DNA of 64,000 nucleotides, taken from positions 62,001-126,000 of the forward strand of contig JAECUM010005006.1 of the NCBI GenBank assembly GCA_016617855.1, given 5' to 3'. The translations under genes were made by a program, and so were the position numbers. The notes beneath the pieces are model-generated. The model searched no databases and was not told the DNA's origin. It saw only the letters and a program-made list of their open reading frames with translations. The DNA is from Megalonaias nervosa (taxonomy: Eukaryota; Mollusca; Bivalvia; Unionida; Unionidae). This document shows positions 12,085 through 23,487 of this stretch, one piece after another (the first letter of the stretch is position 1; every line of letters begins with the position of its first letter).

Positions 12085-12860
12085 ACATTACAGACCTGCC
12101 AACCCTTACAATTTTGCCGTAAGTCTTACAAAATTACCCTTAAAATATGGACTTGGGGCATACAAGCACAAACTACGGAAAATGATCATTGCCAAAAAAT
12201 CCAGATAATTGGTTCATCCATGTTCGATTTGGATCTGGGTTTAATATTAGAATTAGTGAAATTAATAAGGAACTAGACTAACTTTACAGCAACACCCCAG
12301 ACGCTTTAAACTGCACCTATTTGTTCTTGAGATGCGTCTGCATGATCAAACTGTTGATTTTAGAATCTTTTTTTTAAATAGCATCCCAAAAGCAGTGCAT
12401 ATTTTAGACAAAAGGGAAAATAAGCCTCTAGAAAAGTGTTCATAATCAACACAGAAGAATGAAAAGGAATATTCAGATTATTAATAAAAGATGGAAAGGA
12501 CACAATTACATTTATTGGACATTACGTGCCAATTTGATTACATCTTGTGGCAGGACATATGATTACCGTCGTCATATGAAATGGAAAATTTCCAAGAATT
12601 GCAGAACGTTGAGAGATAGCAACAAGCCATTGAGTTGCATAGGGTTTGGAACTAAAGTTTGTGCAACTGTGCTAGTGGTAAATAGAGTACTTTACAAACT
12701 TTCCAGTTGAACATAATGTTCTTGTTGCAGCTTCAAACTTTTAATTATGTTTTCCAGCTTTACAGTATCAGTTATTTATATTTTGTTACACCTTACTGAA
12801 AACTTGCAAAAAATCAACTGCCTTACTGAGACGGACTCAGGGTTGGCAGGTCTGACATTA
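12085..12860. mobile_element. complete non-autonomous hAT-like element with 6-bp TSD
   Basis: The 764-bp element (12091-12854) has perfect terminal inverted repeats: it starts CAGACCTGCCAACCCT and ends AGGGTTGGCAGGTCTG. It is flanked by ACATTA at 12085-12090 and 12855-12860, a 6-bp duplication. It encodes no transposase; the open frame at 12459-12710 has no recognised relatives. Diverged relatives are at 9227-9585 and about 22880-23487. TIR sequence and relatives with hAT proteins (14959, 39807) support hAT ancestry. Confidence 0.85.
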
Positions 12861-13036
12861 ATTCTCATGTTGTGCATTTGCACAGAGGATATGCTAAGTG
12901 CACACCCACTTTAAGAACCAAGAAACCAGTTTGATTAGGAAATGCCTGGCAGGTGACCAATTTTAATACATGACTTGAATAGAGGAAGGATGGGTGGGTG
13001 GAATGGCTGTTTAGACCAGGTGACTGCTATATAAAG

Positions 13037-14313
13037 CAGTGTTCCAGCTAGAATATCAAATGACAGGTGCTGACCAGTGCACTTTGAGCGCAGTCGGACA
13101 ATGATTCAAGATCAGGGCACTTATGTGTGAATGGATGTCATATAGTAACCAATAAAATAGAGCAAAAATAAGTAACTTAAAATCAACATCATTTATTTCT
13201 CAAACTGTACACTATTTCAAGCAATATGTAACCTAAAAGCTAGGAGTCTTCTTTATTATAGGTTTTGGGTCTGTTGCCATCTCATCTGCCCTGGTTTCCT
13301 TGGTAGGTTCATTTTGAGAGAATCTAAAACAAATACAAATGGTCATTTTACTCCTCATACTCCAATAATATTCATATAATTGTAAGTTTCAAATTTGTGA
13401 TGAAAATAATAATAATAATAAAACAACAACAACGATACATGACCTTATGGTCCACACAATATATGAGAATTAGAAAATTAGTATGAAAATTAAAACCATG
13501 AAACTTAAAGTACATTACTTTCTCTGTAAAATGTAAAGAATATATATATATTTGTAAAAATAGTTACTTTTTAGTTGAAACATCATTCTTGTAATTGTCA
13601 AGATATGTTAATTTCATGATAAAGGCTAATCAACATTCGTATTCCATTTCATCATTGTACTGACGTTGAGAAAGAAATATGTCCGTCTACATATCGTGCT
13701 TTCTGAATGAATTAGTCCGTTGTACAATTAATTGACGATGAGTGTAAGTGAAAAAATAAATTAAATTGAGGGCTACTGCTTGTCAATTATTTCTTTATAC
13801 ACACATAAGTAAGAGTATATGAACAAAAAAGGCTGCGGTTTTCTGTTTACATATGCTTTAAGCAACACATACCCAACAGAAAACGGTTTTAATTTACCAA
13901 GAAAATGACTCTTGATGATGGTGCAAGGATAGGGGTATCAAATAGGAATAAAATAAACATTTTGACCACATGAATAAATTTAAAATAAAATGCAATTACC
14001 GAAACTATTCCTGTTTTGCTTAGATCCCATCTTTGCAAGTGAACTCTCTCTCTGGTAGGCATTCTCTGTGGTGATTGCATGCATATCGATAATGAGCCTT
14101 AACAATAAAAACCGAAGTTAACCAATGGTTGGTACAGCTGTGGCAAAACCAGCAAAGAGCAAGGTGCCAGAACAGAATTAAATTTCTGAAGTTAATGATC
14201 GGGGCGCTTTTAAATTTTGATAGGGATGTTCAGATGCATCATAAATTGGACGGGTGATTAAAAAACCTGGGCAGGGCATAGCACCCCTCTATTTATGCTT
14301 AGCTGGAACACTA
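13037..14313. mobile_element. TIR element, CAGTGTTCCAGCTA ends
   Basis: Left end CAGTGTTCCAGCTAGAATAT and right end, on the opposite strand, TAGTGTTCCAGCTAAGCAT form a 14-bp inverted repeat with one mismatch at the first base. Flanks share TAAAG (13032-13036 and 14312-14316) when the right edge is trimmed by two bases, so the target duplication is uncertain. No transposase remains. Contains (AAT)n/(AAC)n runs near 13408-13433. The CAGTG start suggests hAT, unproven. Confidence 0.6.
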
Positions 14314-15685
14314 AAGGTAACCATTAGGGCAGGTTTGACTTTGTGTGTGACATGTGTCGATGTCTGGAATACAAATTGTGGCTCTGAGGATATTTTAATG
14401 AATTAATGAAACTTTACTAATTATGTTTCATGCAGAGATACCAACCATTCCAGATTCTGCAGAATTGTTATAATTTTTTATGAAAATTCTGCTTTATGTT
14501 GAGGAGTTTTCTTTGTGGACACCAGTAATACAAGTCCATCAATACCATTGCAGTAGACTGGAACGTAAAATTTTTATGTTAGAGTAGAAAAGACAGAAAG
14601 TACATAAGATACCAGTAATGAAACTGTGAACTAAATAAAAATGGTGGCAATGATGAAAGAGGAAAGAAGATTGTAGAGAACTGGCGAGGAAAACAAATTC
14701 ATAATTATTTTGACCCAAAATGTTGAAGGTATTATGGAATTCGAGAATGAATTGATGTTTGGATTTTTAACCTAAGTGTTGTCCATTCTGGACAAGTTGG
14801 CCTGATCTCAATTTGATGCCAAGATTCCCAACTAATATGCTTCTGGGTTGGCATCTCTTCTGATTGTCCCATTTCTGCCTTTTCTGTGTTTATGGAGACG
14901 TAACTTTGCCCTACATTTGGAGCTGAGGAGGTTTGTGTGTGTGGATATGGGGGGTGGTCAGACCTGCCAACCCTTAACGATTTTGGCATGAATGTCACGA
15001 CTCGATATAGCGCTTCATGGATTCACGCTGCATGCAACAAAATCACAAATTCCTGAATCCTCAATCTGCTTAAATCATGAATAAAATAAATTTTATCCCG
15101 TTAAGTGCTAGTCAAAATAGCAGCAGTGGCCACAGACACCCATAGCAGTCCTGTATTGCTGGTCACAATGTTTGTAGAACTACATCCAGTTGTTACAGTT
15201 TACCCTGTAGCAAGCATCGTAAAGTATATATTCTATATTTAGAACTGAAGTTTTACAAATTCTCATTAAGAAAACGGGGGCCCAACTGACTTTTTTTTTT
15301 TTCATGGCACATGTACATATCTGGAGTTACTGTAAAAAAAAAATTTTAAACAAACACCAAATGAAGACAGTTATTTTGAGTGTAGGAATTTTTTGAAATA
15401 TTTAAAGATTTGCTTGAGTTCGTATTTTTCCATGCATGCACTGACACCACTAATCGTTAATCGTTCGACATTTCATCTTGTGGATTAATACTATTCCATA
15501 ATTAAGCTAAACAATAGTTAAAATATTTTCACCTCCACAGAAAAAGATATATATTCCACAAAAAGTGAAATACAGATTGGAGTACACAAAAAATTGGCAT
15601 TCAGCCTTCAAACATCAATGTACATTATGCTTTTCGTAAAGTACTATACCGCAAATTTTAGAATTGGGAATGTGAACAGAGGCTC

Positions 15686-15772
15686 ATCGTTGCTTGCAAT
15701 TTACCTGTCATACATGTACTATATAATAATATTATATAGTACATGTATGACAGATGAATTGTAAGCAACGAT
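15686..15772. repeat. long hairpin-forming inverted repeat
   Basis: Two arms of about 42 bp pair around position 15730. The inner 22 bp on each side (15707-15728 and 15732-15753) are perfectly complementary around a 3-bp centre; the outer arm has few mismatches. The relative at 40520-40590 keeps a degenerate version. It lies between the 5' arm of the hAT element and its transposase remnant. Confidence 0.9.
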
Positions 15773-15782
15773 ACAAGCCCCT

Positions 15783-16190
15783 GTGGGCATGTGGCAGAAT
15801 GATGTGAAAAAGCACACAGCTTGCAAAAAGCACACAGATATTGGACAAATGAAGAGCACCAAGCAGATTTCAGCTCTGGAGTACTTTAAGCCACCTACTC
15901 AAGTCTTGCAAGCTGCCAATGCTGAAGCATTGTTTGTGAGTTTTCTTGTTGAATATAACCTGCCTTTCTCAGTTTGAGATCAGCAACATTGACAGTGAAA
16001 GAGTATTTCCTGTTGTAAGGAAAAATAAGACAAACTTTAGTGCCTCGTTAGGTGCTGAAAATCTGCAACAGTTTTAGTCACCAAGGTTAAGCAGTGGGCA
16101 AGAAGCCTGTACTGTTTTGAAAACATTCACCATAGACCAATTGAGGAAGTTCAAGAATGCCACAGCATCATATCATGACAAATAGTGTGA
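15783..16190 (+). pseudogene. hAT transposase remnant: N-terminal and C-terminal ends fused
   Basis: The frame from 15783 reads through ALEYFKPPTQVLQAANAEAL and FVSFLVEYNLPFS, the region that follows the BED finger in many animal hAT transposases, then meets a stop at 15976. Immediately after, another frame reads NIDSERVFPVVRKNKTNFSA and SLGAENLQQF, which matches the hAT C-terminal dimerisation region near its end (SER.FS..R). The catalytic core that should lie between is absent, so a large internal deletion joined the two ends. It cannot encode an active enzyme. Calls rest on motif recall, not a search. Confidence 0.65.
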
Positions 16191-16451
16191 AGTTAGTGTA
16201 TATCAGTAAAGTTGGCTGCAAATAAATTCGCACTTGTAATCAGTATAAATAATATGTTTTAGTTTTATTTTGGGATTTTCATACAATGCAGTACTCACCA
16301 TCAAAGTGGATGGAGCTAGTATCATGGTATAATTTTTCACAAATTTTTATCCCTTTTTTCACTGCGAGTCTGTAGGGTTGGCAGCACTGGGTGGTTTCTG
16401 TTGGAAAAAATATGCATGTTGTCTAGAAAAGAAATGCTTTCAATATGTTTT

Positions 16452-16891
16452 CGAGATCTTTTCTTTTATGCAATAAAATTATAAGAAACAGTTGATAGAT
16501 AATGTTAAAGATCTGTCTATAAGATGTAATAGTACTGCCAGGAATGTTTAGTTTTGGCATTCTTCACATCAACAGGATAAGTTTACAACATGCCAAGGCC
16601 ATTAGAGTCAAGTGCATTACTGATGGTAACATTCAAACCTGAACTCTTCTGTTTTTAAGTCCATATTTTTTAGAGGTCTTTTCTTTTACGCAATAAAAAT
16701 ATTATAAAGAAAGATAATGTTAAAGATTTGGTAGTTAAAACCTCTTTATAAAGTGTAAAAGTACTGCCAGGAATGTTGAGTTTTGGTGTTCTTCACATCA
16801 TCAGGATAAGTTTGTAACATGCCAAGGCAATTAGAGTTAAGTGCGTTGCACATCGACATACTGATGGTAAAATTCAAACCTGAACTCTTCT
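16452..16891. repeat. local direct duplication, ~200-220 bp units
   Basis: Segments 16452-16650 and 16672-16891 share phrases in the same order: ATAATGTTAAAGAT, AGTACTGCCAGGAATGTT, GGATAAGTTT, AACATGCCAAGG, TTCAAACCTGAACTCTTCTG. This is an intronic segmental duplication, diverged roughly 10-15% by eye. Confidence 0.8.
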
Positions 16892-16899
16892 GATTGTAA

Positions 16900-18016
16900 A
16901 TCCTGGATGCTAACCACAGCGCCATTGCTTCTTTTTTGTTTTGTTTGGATTTCATTTATTTATTTATATTTTTTTTTTAATAATCATAACCTTGGTTTGG
17001 TAATAGTTGAGACCAGAAAGGTAGGCCTTGCATTGTATTCAACTAATCAGGTTTTTGTTCCAGGGTTCCCACACTACTGGGAAATCAGGGAAAAAGTTGG
17101 AAGAATGATAATTTTTTCTGACCATGAAAAGTCCTTGAATTTTGCAAATTATGGTGCAAGTCAGGAAAAACACAGGAATTTTCCGCCACCACTTGATGCC
17201 CGAAACAATTTACTTTATTGAGTCGTAACTGGCCTGATCGTGAGTTAAATTTAACGAGTTCTGACCAGAATATTCGGAGGTTGCAGTATGTATCATTTGG
17301 GTGCTTGCCATAAACACATTTGTTGAGTCAATCCAAATGCTCGGTGGATTAGATTCGTCTAGTAGGCCTTTTTTTTTTCTCCACAGACAGCTCAATATTG
17401 GTATCTTTTCTTACATAGAATATATGAACACCAGTCTAGCATCACGAGGTGGCAGCAAAGCATAGCCGCTTACCAGATGGCCTAGCAAACTTAAACCTTA
17501 AATCTAGTCAAACCCACATTAAATTGTTATGTCCTTAATCTGCTGAAAGACAAAATAAAACTGACGTTGATGAAATTTGAGCTGGTACTCGCGATTTGCG
17601 TTGGTAGTCACACGAGTACACAAATCTCACAACCCACATGTTCATGACCTCATAGATACCGTAGTCATGTGATGTCAGTAATATCCTGTTTCAAATGTTG
17701 TAGAGGAAAATATTAAATGAAAGTCGTATGCTGGTTGTAATAAAAATGCAGAATTGAAAGAACCCTAAATTATCTATATTTATTCCTAGAACAACTGCCA
17801 GGTTTTGTTATGTCATGTGACTACCATGTTAATTTGTGCTCTCTGCTTGACGAATCTGACCAGATTGCAGCGACAGGTTTCTTGCCATTGTTCTCAAAAT
17901 ATGTTGAGAATCATATGTTCTTTCTAGTTTTTACAAAAGATATCTGACTTTCATTTAATATAATTGAATTTTGTACAACAACATTAAAAAGGAGTTTGCT
18001 GTTGATATCACGTGAC
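16900..18016. other. DDX6 intron, little recognised
   Basis: A CAGGGTTCCCACACTACTGG phrase near 17061 followed by AAAGTCCTTGAATTTTGCAA resembles one end of the CAGGGTTC transposon family. Nothing else recognised. Confidence 0.45.
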
Positions 18017-18909
18017 TACAGTCCTACACGTTTATGTCGACATCCTCAAGCCCGAGGAAATATTGTCGACATAGGCGGATGTCAAGATAAGTGTTGGGGG
18101 GGGGTCTGAAAAAAAGATGCAAGTTAAATTCGTCAGTAAGGGGTGACCTGTCGTCGGTGAGTAGCATTTACACTTTGAGAAAACAATGGAAATTTTGAGT
18201 ACATGAAGACAAAACCAGTGAGAAATACACTTGTATATTGACAAATTACATTTTGGTTACCTTTGTGTAATAAAATCCACAATAAAATATTGCATCGGTC
18301 ACATCCTGATATGAAAAACATTACGATATTCAATGTCGGCATTAGCACATAGTTATTTACATGCTTCAAGTACATGTAAATGTACTTAAATTGGCCTAGA
18401 TTATGGTCAGTCTGTTCCCATCTTATTGAGGCTACCAAGGGGATGGGGCAATTCACAGGGAAATGAAAACCTGTCAACTAGTTGGTTTAAACAGTACATG
18501 TATTTAGTTACAGCAGTCATCGTGAAAAGTATATAAAAGCGAACAAGCGATATGCGGCTGATACGATTAATGAAGGCATAATATTGTATACATTGACACA
18601 TGCTAATGAGGTATTAAAAGAAAATGATTCCTACAATACAATATTTTAACAATGTCAGCTCAAGTGGTATACATTTAAAATACATCCCAGAGATAACAAG
18701 TTATGAATTCTCTCAAAATACAAATACACTGTACATGTAGCAGTAAAAGATTTTAATGACAAATACATATACATGTAATTGAGATTATTATCTATAGCAT
18801 AATCAATGCATAAAATTACAATAAAATTTAATTTATTTAATTAAAATTAAATGTTGTTAGCACAACAAGTGGGCATGGGAAATAACGAGAGTACATGCAT
18901 TTCTGAACT

Positions 18910-20443
18910 TCATGCAAGCTTCTTCTGTTTGAGCCTTGATAGTTGTTCTCTCTGGAGAAGACGTTGCAACTTTTCCAAATGACCATGTGCTTCTTCCGAT
19001 ATTACCAATGAGTTTGATTGTGCAAAAAATCTTGTCAAACCATCACACATTGAAAAGGCCTCTCTGCATGAAACACATGGCAATGGTAGTGTTTCCAGTT
19101 CATCATTAGCATCAGTATCAATTATGTTGTCTTGCATGCCGTCTTCTGAAACATAATCCATTTTGACAACAGCAATAATGTCATCATCTGCTAAAGCTGC
19201 TTGGCATTGTTCCTTGTCTGTTTCAATAGCTATCCGAACAAACTCATCATCGGAATTCCAATACGTTCATATAAGCCATCTTCTTTAAGACTGTGGGATA
19301 TCTGATGGGGAGAATCCATGAAATTCCTCATTTTTGGGAAAGAAAGCGTGTATAAAGCAGTTCTGTATGGTCTCTGGCTACACTAATCCCCAAGCTTTCC
19401 TCAAGTTGTACAGAGCCCCAAGCAAATTTTCTTAAATTCTTCTTGCTGATCAATCTCAGCCAGCTTTTCGTGGGCGAGAAGTTTTTGATAATGTAGCTTT
19501 AGATTCTGGATGATTCCTTGATCGATCAGCTGCATGAGTGACGTATTGGGCGGAAGAAAAATTAGTTGGACGTGTTGGAGATAGTCCACACGTGGGTGCG
19601 CAGAACAATTATCCACAAGCAAGGCAATTTTTCTTCCTTGCACTTTCATTTTTCTGTCAAGTTTCCTTATCCACTCCATAAAAATATCCGACGTCATCCA
19701 AGCATTTGTGTTCGCATAATAATCCACAGGAAGATAGTGCACATTTTTAAAACATCGAGGCTTCTTAGACTTGCCAATAACTAGAAGTGGCATTTTATCA
19801 TTGGCAATCATGTTCGATGTGACTAGAACAGAGATGCGGTCTTTAGGCTGTTTCCCTCCAACACATGGTTGACCTTTGATGCAGTATGTCTTGTCTGGAA
19901 TACACTTAAAGAATAAAGCAGTTTCGCCCGACTCAGACTTATAATTCTGCAATATATCTTTAAGTTGGGCTTTCCATCCATCAAGCTGTGATGTGTCTGC
20001 TGAGTTGGCTTCTCCACAAATCCTTTTGTATCCAATGTTATGACGAACTTTAAAGTGACTGAACCAGCCACTTGTTGCAGCGAAGTTCTCCACACTAAGT
20101 TTTTTCGCAAATTCTTTTGCTTTTTCGATGATCATATCACGATCTATGGATAAGGTGGAATGTGCAATGCGGGTGTCATTGAACCATTTTGCTGTGGCCT
20201 CCTCCACGTCTTCAAATTTAGCAGTCGTCTGCTTCTTCCTTTGGGGAGCGCAGTTACCTTCAACGTAGTCTTTCTTTATAGACTCGGCAGTTTCATCCAT
20301 CCTGACAGGGTGTTATGTTTAAGAGAAAATGTTTCACAGACATCTTTGCGAGATGCCCCACCCTCAACTTCCTTAACAGCCAGATATTTAGTTTCCAGAG
20401 ACTGTAAATTTAATCTGCGTTTTACTCTGCCATTGGTAGCCAT
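18910..20443 (-). pseudogene. Tigger/pogo transposase pseudogene (CENP-B HTH plus DDE domain)
   Basis: Read from ATG at 20443 leftward: an N-terminal CENP-B/psq helix-turn-helix (MATNGRVKRRLNLQSLETKY onward to HNTLSGWM), then a frameshift near 20300 into a 299-codon frame with the second HTH region (FAATSGWFSHFKVRH) and a DDE_1 core with IPDKTYCIKG, ALLVDNCSAH and LPPNTSLMQLIDQG. After a further break around 19160-19400 the C-terminal tail is at 18910-19161. The DDE second and third Asp (VDN, DQG) are present, but the first is Gly: SGET stands where the family has ADET (codon 19926-19928). Frameshifts plus this loss make it non-functional. Such genes cut and paste their own element; related domesticated host proteins are TIGD and CENP-B. 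Confidence 0.9.
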
Positions 20444-20591
20444 CGTAAATACAAATAAAGTTAAAAAGGAAACTTTCACAGCACAATAAACTTGTTTTAA
20501 TCACCAATCACTTTGGAAAATGCAAGAATCGAGCAGATTTCATTGCTTTTATTTAAGTCGCCGCAAGAAGCCAACTTTACAGGACCAAACA

Positions 20592-20754
20592 AAAGCCTGG
20601 CGGCAAGATCAACTAATTGTTGAACAAAGTATGGGTCGGAACTGGCAGCTGGTCGACATAAATGACTAGGCGGGTAAATTAAAGCCTGGCAGCAAGATCA
20701 ACTAATTGTTAAAGTATGGGTCGGAACTGGCAGCTTGTCGACATAAATGATTAG
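20592..20754. repeat. duplicated subterminal block of the Tigger element
   Basis: Two imperfect copies of about 74-78 bp (20592-20669 and 20681-20754) share AAAGCCTGGC, CAAGATCAACTAATTGTT, GTATGGGTCGGAACTGGCAG and GTCGACATAAATGA. They lie upstream of the transposase gene; possible transposase-binding region. Confidence 0.85.
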
Positions 20755-20943
20755 AAAACAAAGGATTTGTTCAAGCTGGGACCAAGGGCTTCTGTCGACA
20801 TGTACATTTTTTTTATCTCGACGTCAACATAAGCATGACAATTTTGGTAGTAATAGTAGACCAAGGGACCGGGACTTTACTTTTTTGTCGAAATAGGCGG
20901 CTTGTCGACATAAGTGATGTCGATATACGTTGGTAGGACTTTA

Positions 20944-22619
20944 TTGAGATTTGTAAAGTCATGTGACCAGTAATGCAAATGGCGAGTACCGGATCAGGTT
21001 TCATATAAGCTGTAGTTTTGCCTGGACTGTCAGCAGATTAAAGACATAATGATTATAATACTTGCCATTTCTGAGAAAATAAATCATTTTCTTATCGATT
21101 TCATGCAGGTATGAGTCGATATAACATCGTTTAAATTTGCTAGGCCTGCTAGTAAGCGACTACCATATGCTGCTACCGCACAATGGTGGCAAATAACAAA
21201 TTTTCAATATGCAATTTCACTGACTCCACATCCCAACTTAAATGTCCATGGGGTGGGAATATGGGGAGGAAATCCAGATTAGAAAACGGACTGTTATTCC
21301 TTTTAAGCCAAATTTGTTGTCCAAAATGTCGAATCTGAGATGAAATTTGGTGCAAAACTATTACACACTGACATGTGGCTTGAAGCATTGGTTTCAGATC
21401 ATAAATGGAATGCTGAAGAAATGGGGAAAGTGTTGTCTCTTGTATCAAATTAAAAGACAATACGAGTCCAGTATCAGTACAAGTTTGGGGACTGGTTTAT
21501 CGAATTAACAAGAAAAGTTGATTTTACAGAAAATTCAGTCCTTTTTAATACAACAATTATAAATTTGAAGGTCTTCTGTCTACATTTAAATCAACCCTTT
21601 TGTAAATGTTTTTGAAATTATGGATTTTTGACCAAATCATCTTAAGGAGTTTAAGTTGTTTGAAAAATCTTGTTTGGGATTTTATTGGCACAGGTCAATT
21701 CAGGGTTAAACTTTTTCCCATAAAAGATAAGATTCTAATATTTAGCGTTTGTTGTTTTTCATACTATGATACGAAATGTTACTTTGTATAACATGCATAT
21801 ACATTACTGTATAATTATTTAGAATTAAAAGTTTGAAAGGAAACAAAACCAATTTATGTTCTTTTATGTGGTTTCAGCGTAGCAACATAATGCAGGTCAG
21901 CAAAGTTAGAATTTGTATTCTGTACATTGTAATAACTTTACATGACAAACATAAGACTTGTTTCATGTGATACATTTTGTGGTTTTGTACATAATCATCT
22001 TTTCTGACTTAGATGTTTTGGAGAGTCTTGAAATAGAAACATCTTTAGATTTAGAAAATGCATTTTTTATAATCTGAAATGTTCTATAATTCCATTCAGT
22101 AATGGTCATACGTGAACCTTGAAAAACGTAATTTCTTCCTGGAAATTTATCTTCAGAAAAGCGTGGGAACCATGTTGTTCCCATCAACACTTTCTACACT
22201 GCACATTCAACTAATGACATATTGGATCCAAAATAATCTGTACTGTTGATGTATCCAGTACAATACATTGGTTATAACTGCCTAGTCAAATGCAAAATCT
22301 TTAAATTGTCGATGTAGAACATTTCATATTAGAATCAAAAGAGTTGGTGTGAGCCCTATGTCGTTTCAAAAGGTTTTGTTAAAAGTTGGCCAGTTTGTGA
22401 AGGACTTTTACAGTGTTGTAGTAAAAGTATTTTTGTAAAGGAGGATATAGGATTGCCTTCCAGCTTCGATTCTGATACATGATAAAAAGTTTGTTTTCAA
22501 AGAAGCTTGAGATTTGGTTGTCAAATGCTTTAAAACTATCTGTAGTTATCAGTAAAGTTCAATTTCATAAAAGGAATGTATGATTATTAGGAATTATTCA
22601 TCTTTCTACTTTATTTTAG
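20944..22619. other. DDX6 intron, nothing recognised
   Basis: AT-rich end of the DEAD-splitting intron. Open frames are short and unlike known proteins. The branch/acceptor region runs to attttag before the exon at 22620. Confidence 0.5.
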
Positions 22620-22742
22620 GCTGACAAATTGCTTTCACAAGACTTCAAGGGGATGTTGGACAACATTATTGACCATTTGCCAACTGATCGTCAGATTCTT
22701 TTGTACTCTGCAACATTCCCTCTCAGTGTGGAACAGTTTATG
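22620..22742 (+). CDS. DDX6: DDX6 exon with second half of DEAD box and SAT motif
   Basis: A 123-nt (41-codon) phase-0 exon after attttag and before gtaagt. It reads ADKLLSQDF, then [21 protein letters not shown] completes the DEAD box, and SAT is motif III, which couples ATP hydrolysis to RNA unwinding. ADKLLSQDF and [13 protein letters not shown] are characteristic of DDX6/Dhh1/Me31B. All residues expected of an active helicase are present. This exon ends RecA domain 1, and the next intron (24.1 kb) separates it from the linker and RecA domain 2. Confidence 0.96.
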
Positions 22743-22879
22743 GTAAGTATACTGTGTACATAATCTCGAAATGTGTTCCTGTAAAAATAAAATTGTAGGC
22801 AGTGCATTTTGTTTGGATCCAGGTTTCATATTAGGTTCAATGAAGTTGGGAAAGAAAACATCTAACTTCTACAGTATTA

Positions 22880-23487
22880 CCTTGTGCTTTAAACTGCCTA
22901 TATTTTTCATGCAAACTGCCTGCGAGTTCAGGAGCTTGTAACATATTCTAGAAATGGCATCCAAGGAACAGTTTGAAGATGAATGGGACAGTAAGCCTCT
23001 TTAAATGTTTAAATAGCATAAAATACAAAACGGAATTTTATGATTCTTAGGGAAACCAAACAGGAGAGGTAACAGTTACATTTATTGGATGTTGTGTTGA
23101 TTTGAGTGTCTGTGGCAGGGGAGATAATTGCCATTGACACTTTAAATTAAAGAAAGAAAAAGCAAGTCAACACAAACCAAAGCTTATGTAAAGTTCATAG
23201 ATCTAGCAATAAGCCTTTGAGGTCCAGAGAGTTTGGAATTGCAGTTTCAGAAACTGTACTGGAGGTAATTAGGGTCAGAGTACACTTTACATACATCTTT
23301 AGTTAAACACAGTGGTTGCCATTGTTGCAGTAGTCTCGAATCACGTATGTGAAATTTATAAAGACGCATTTCTTTGTAGACAATAGCAGTTAATGAAATA
23401 TCCTTAAACCTTAATAGCATTGGTTTAAGTTGCACAAAAATTTGGACTGCCTTACTGGAACGTTCTTGCTAGACATGGCAGATAGAC
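22880..23487. mobile_element. degenerate hAT-like element copy
   Basis: Collinear with 12290-12854: TTTAAACTGC, then AACAGTTACATTTATTGGAT, GTGGCAGG, AGCAATAAGCC and CTTACTGG in the same order. The terminal repeat at 23475-23487 is decayed (GACATGGCAGATAGAC). Edges are approximate. Confidence 0.65.

Larger units (their letters stand above)
14953..16395 (+). mobile_element. internally deleted hAT-like element with 6-bp TSD
   Basis: The 1431-bp element (14959-16389) starts CAGACCTGCCAACCCTTA and ends GTAGGGTTGGCAGCACTG; the termini are inverted repeats. Flanks are GGTGGT at 14953-14958 and 16390-16395, a 6-bp duplication. It carries both ends of a hAT transposase (15783-16190) and a long hairpin (15686-15772). 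A second, more complete relative lies at 39807-41300. Confidence 0.85.
18017..20943 (-). mobile_element. Tigger/pogo-type DNA transposon, complete ends, inactive
   Basis: The 2923-bp element (18019-20941) begins CAGTCCTACACGTTTATGTC and ends with the inverted counterpart (TATACGTTGGTAGGACT then T), flanked by TA at 17-18 and 20942-20943, the TA duplication expected for the Tc1/mariner superfamily. The only terminal change is the last base (T for G). It carries a broken minus-strand transposase (18910-20443). Both ends have several GTCGACAT motifs, and the right end has a duplicated ~74-bp block (20592-20669, 20681-20754). Confidence 0.9.
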
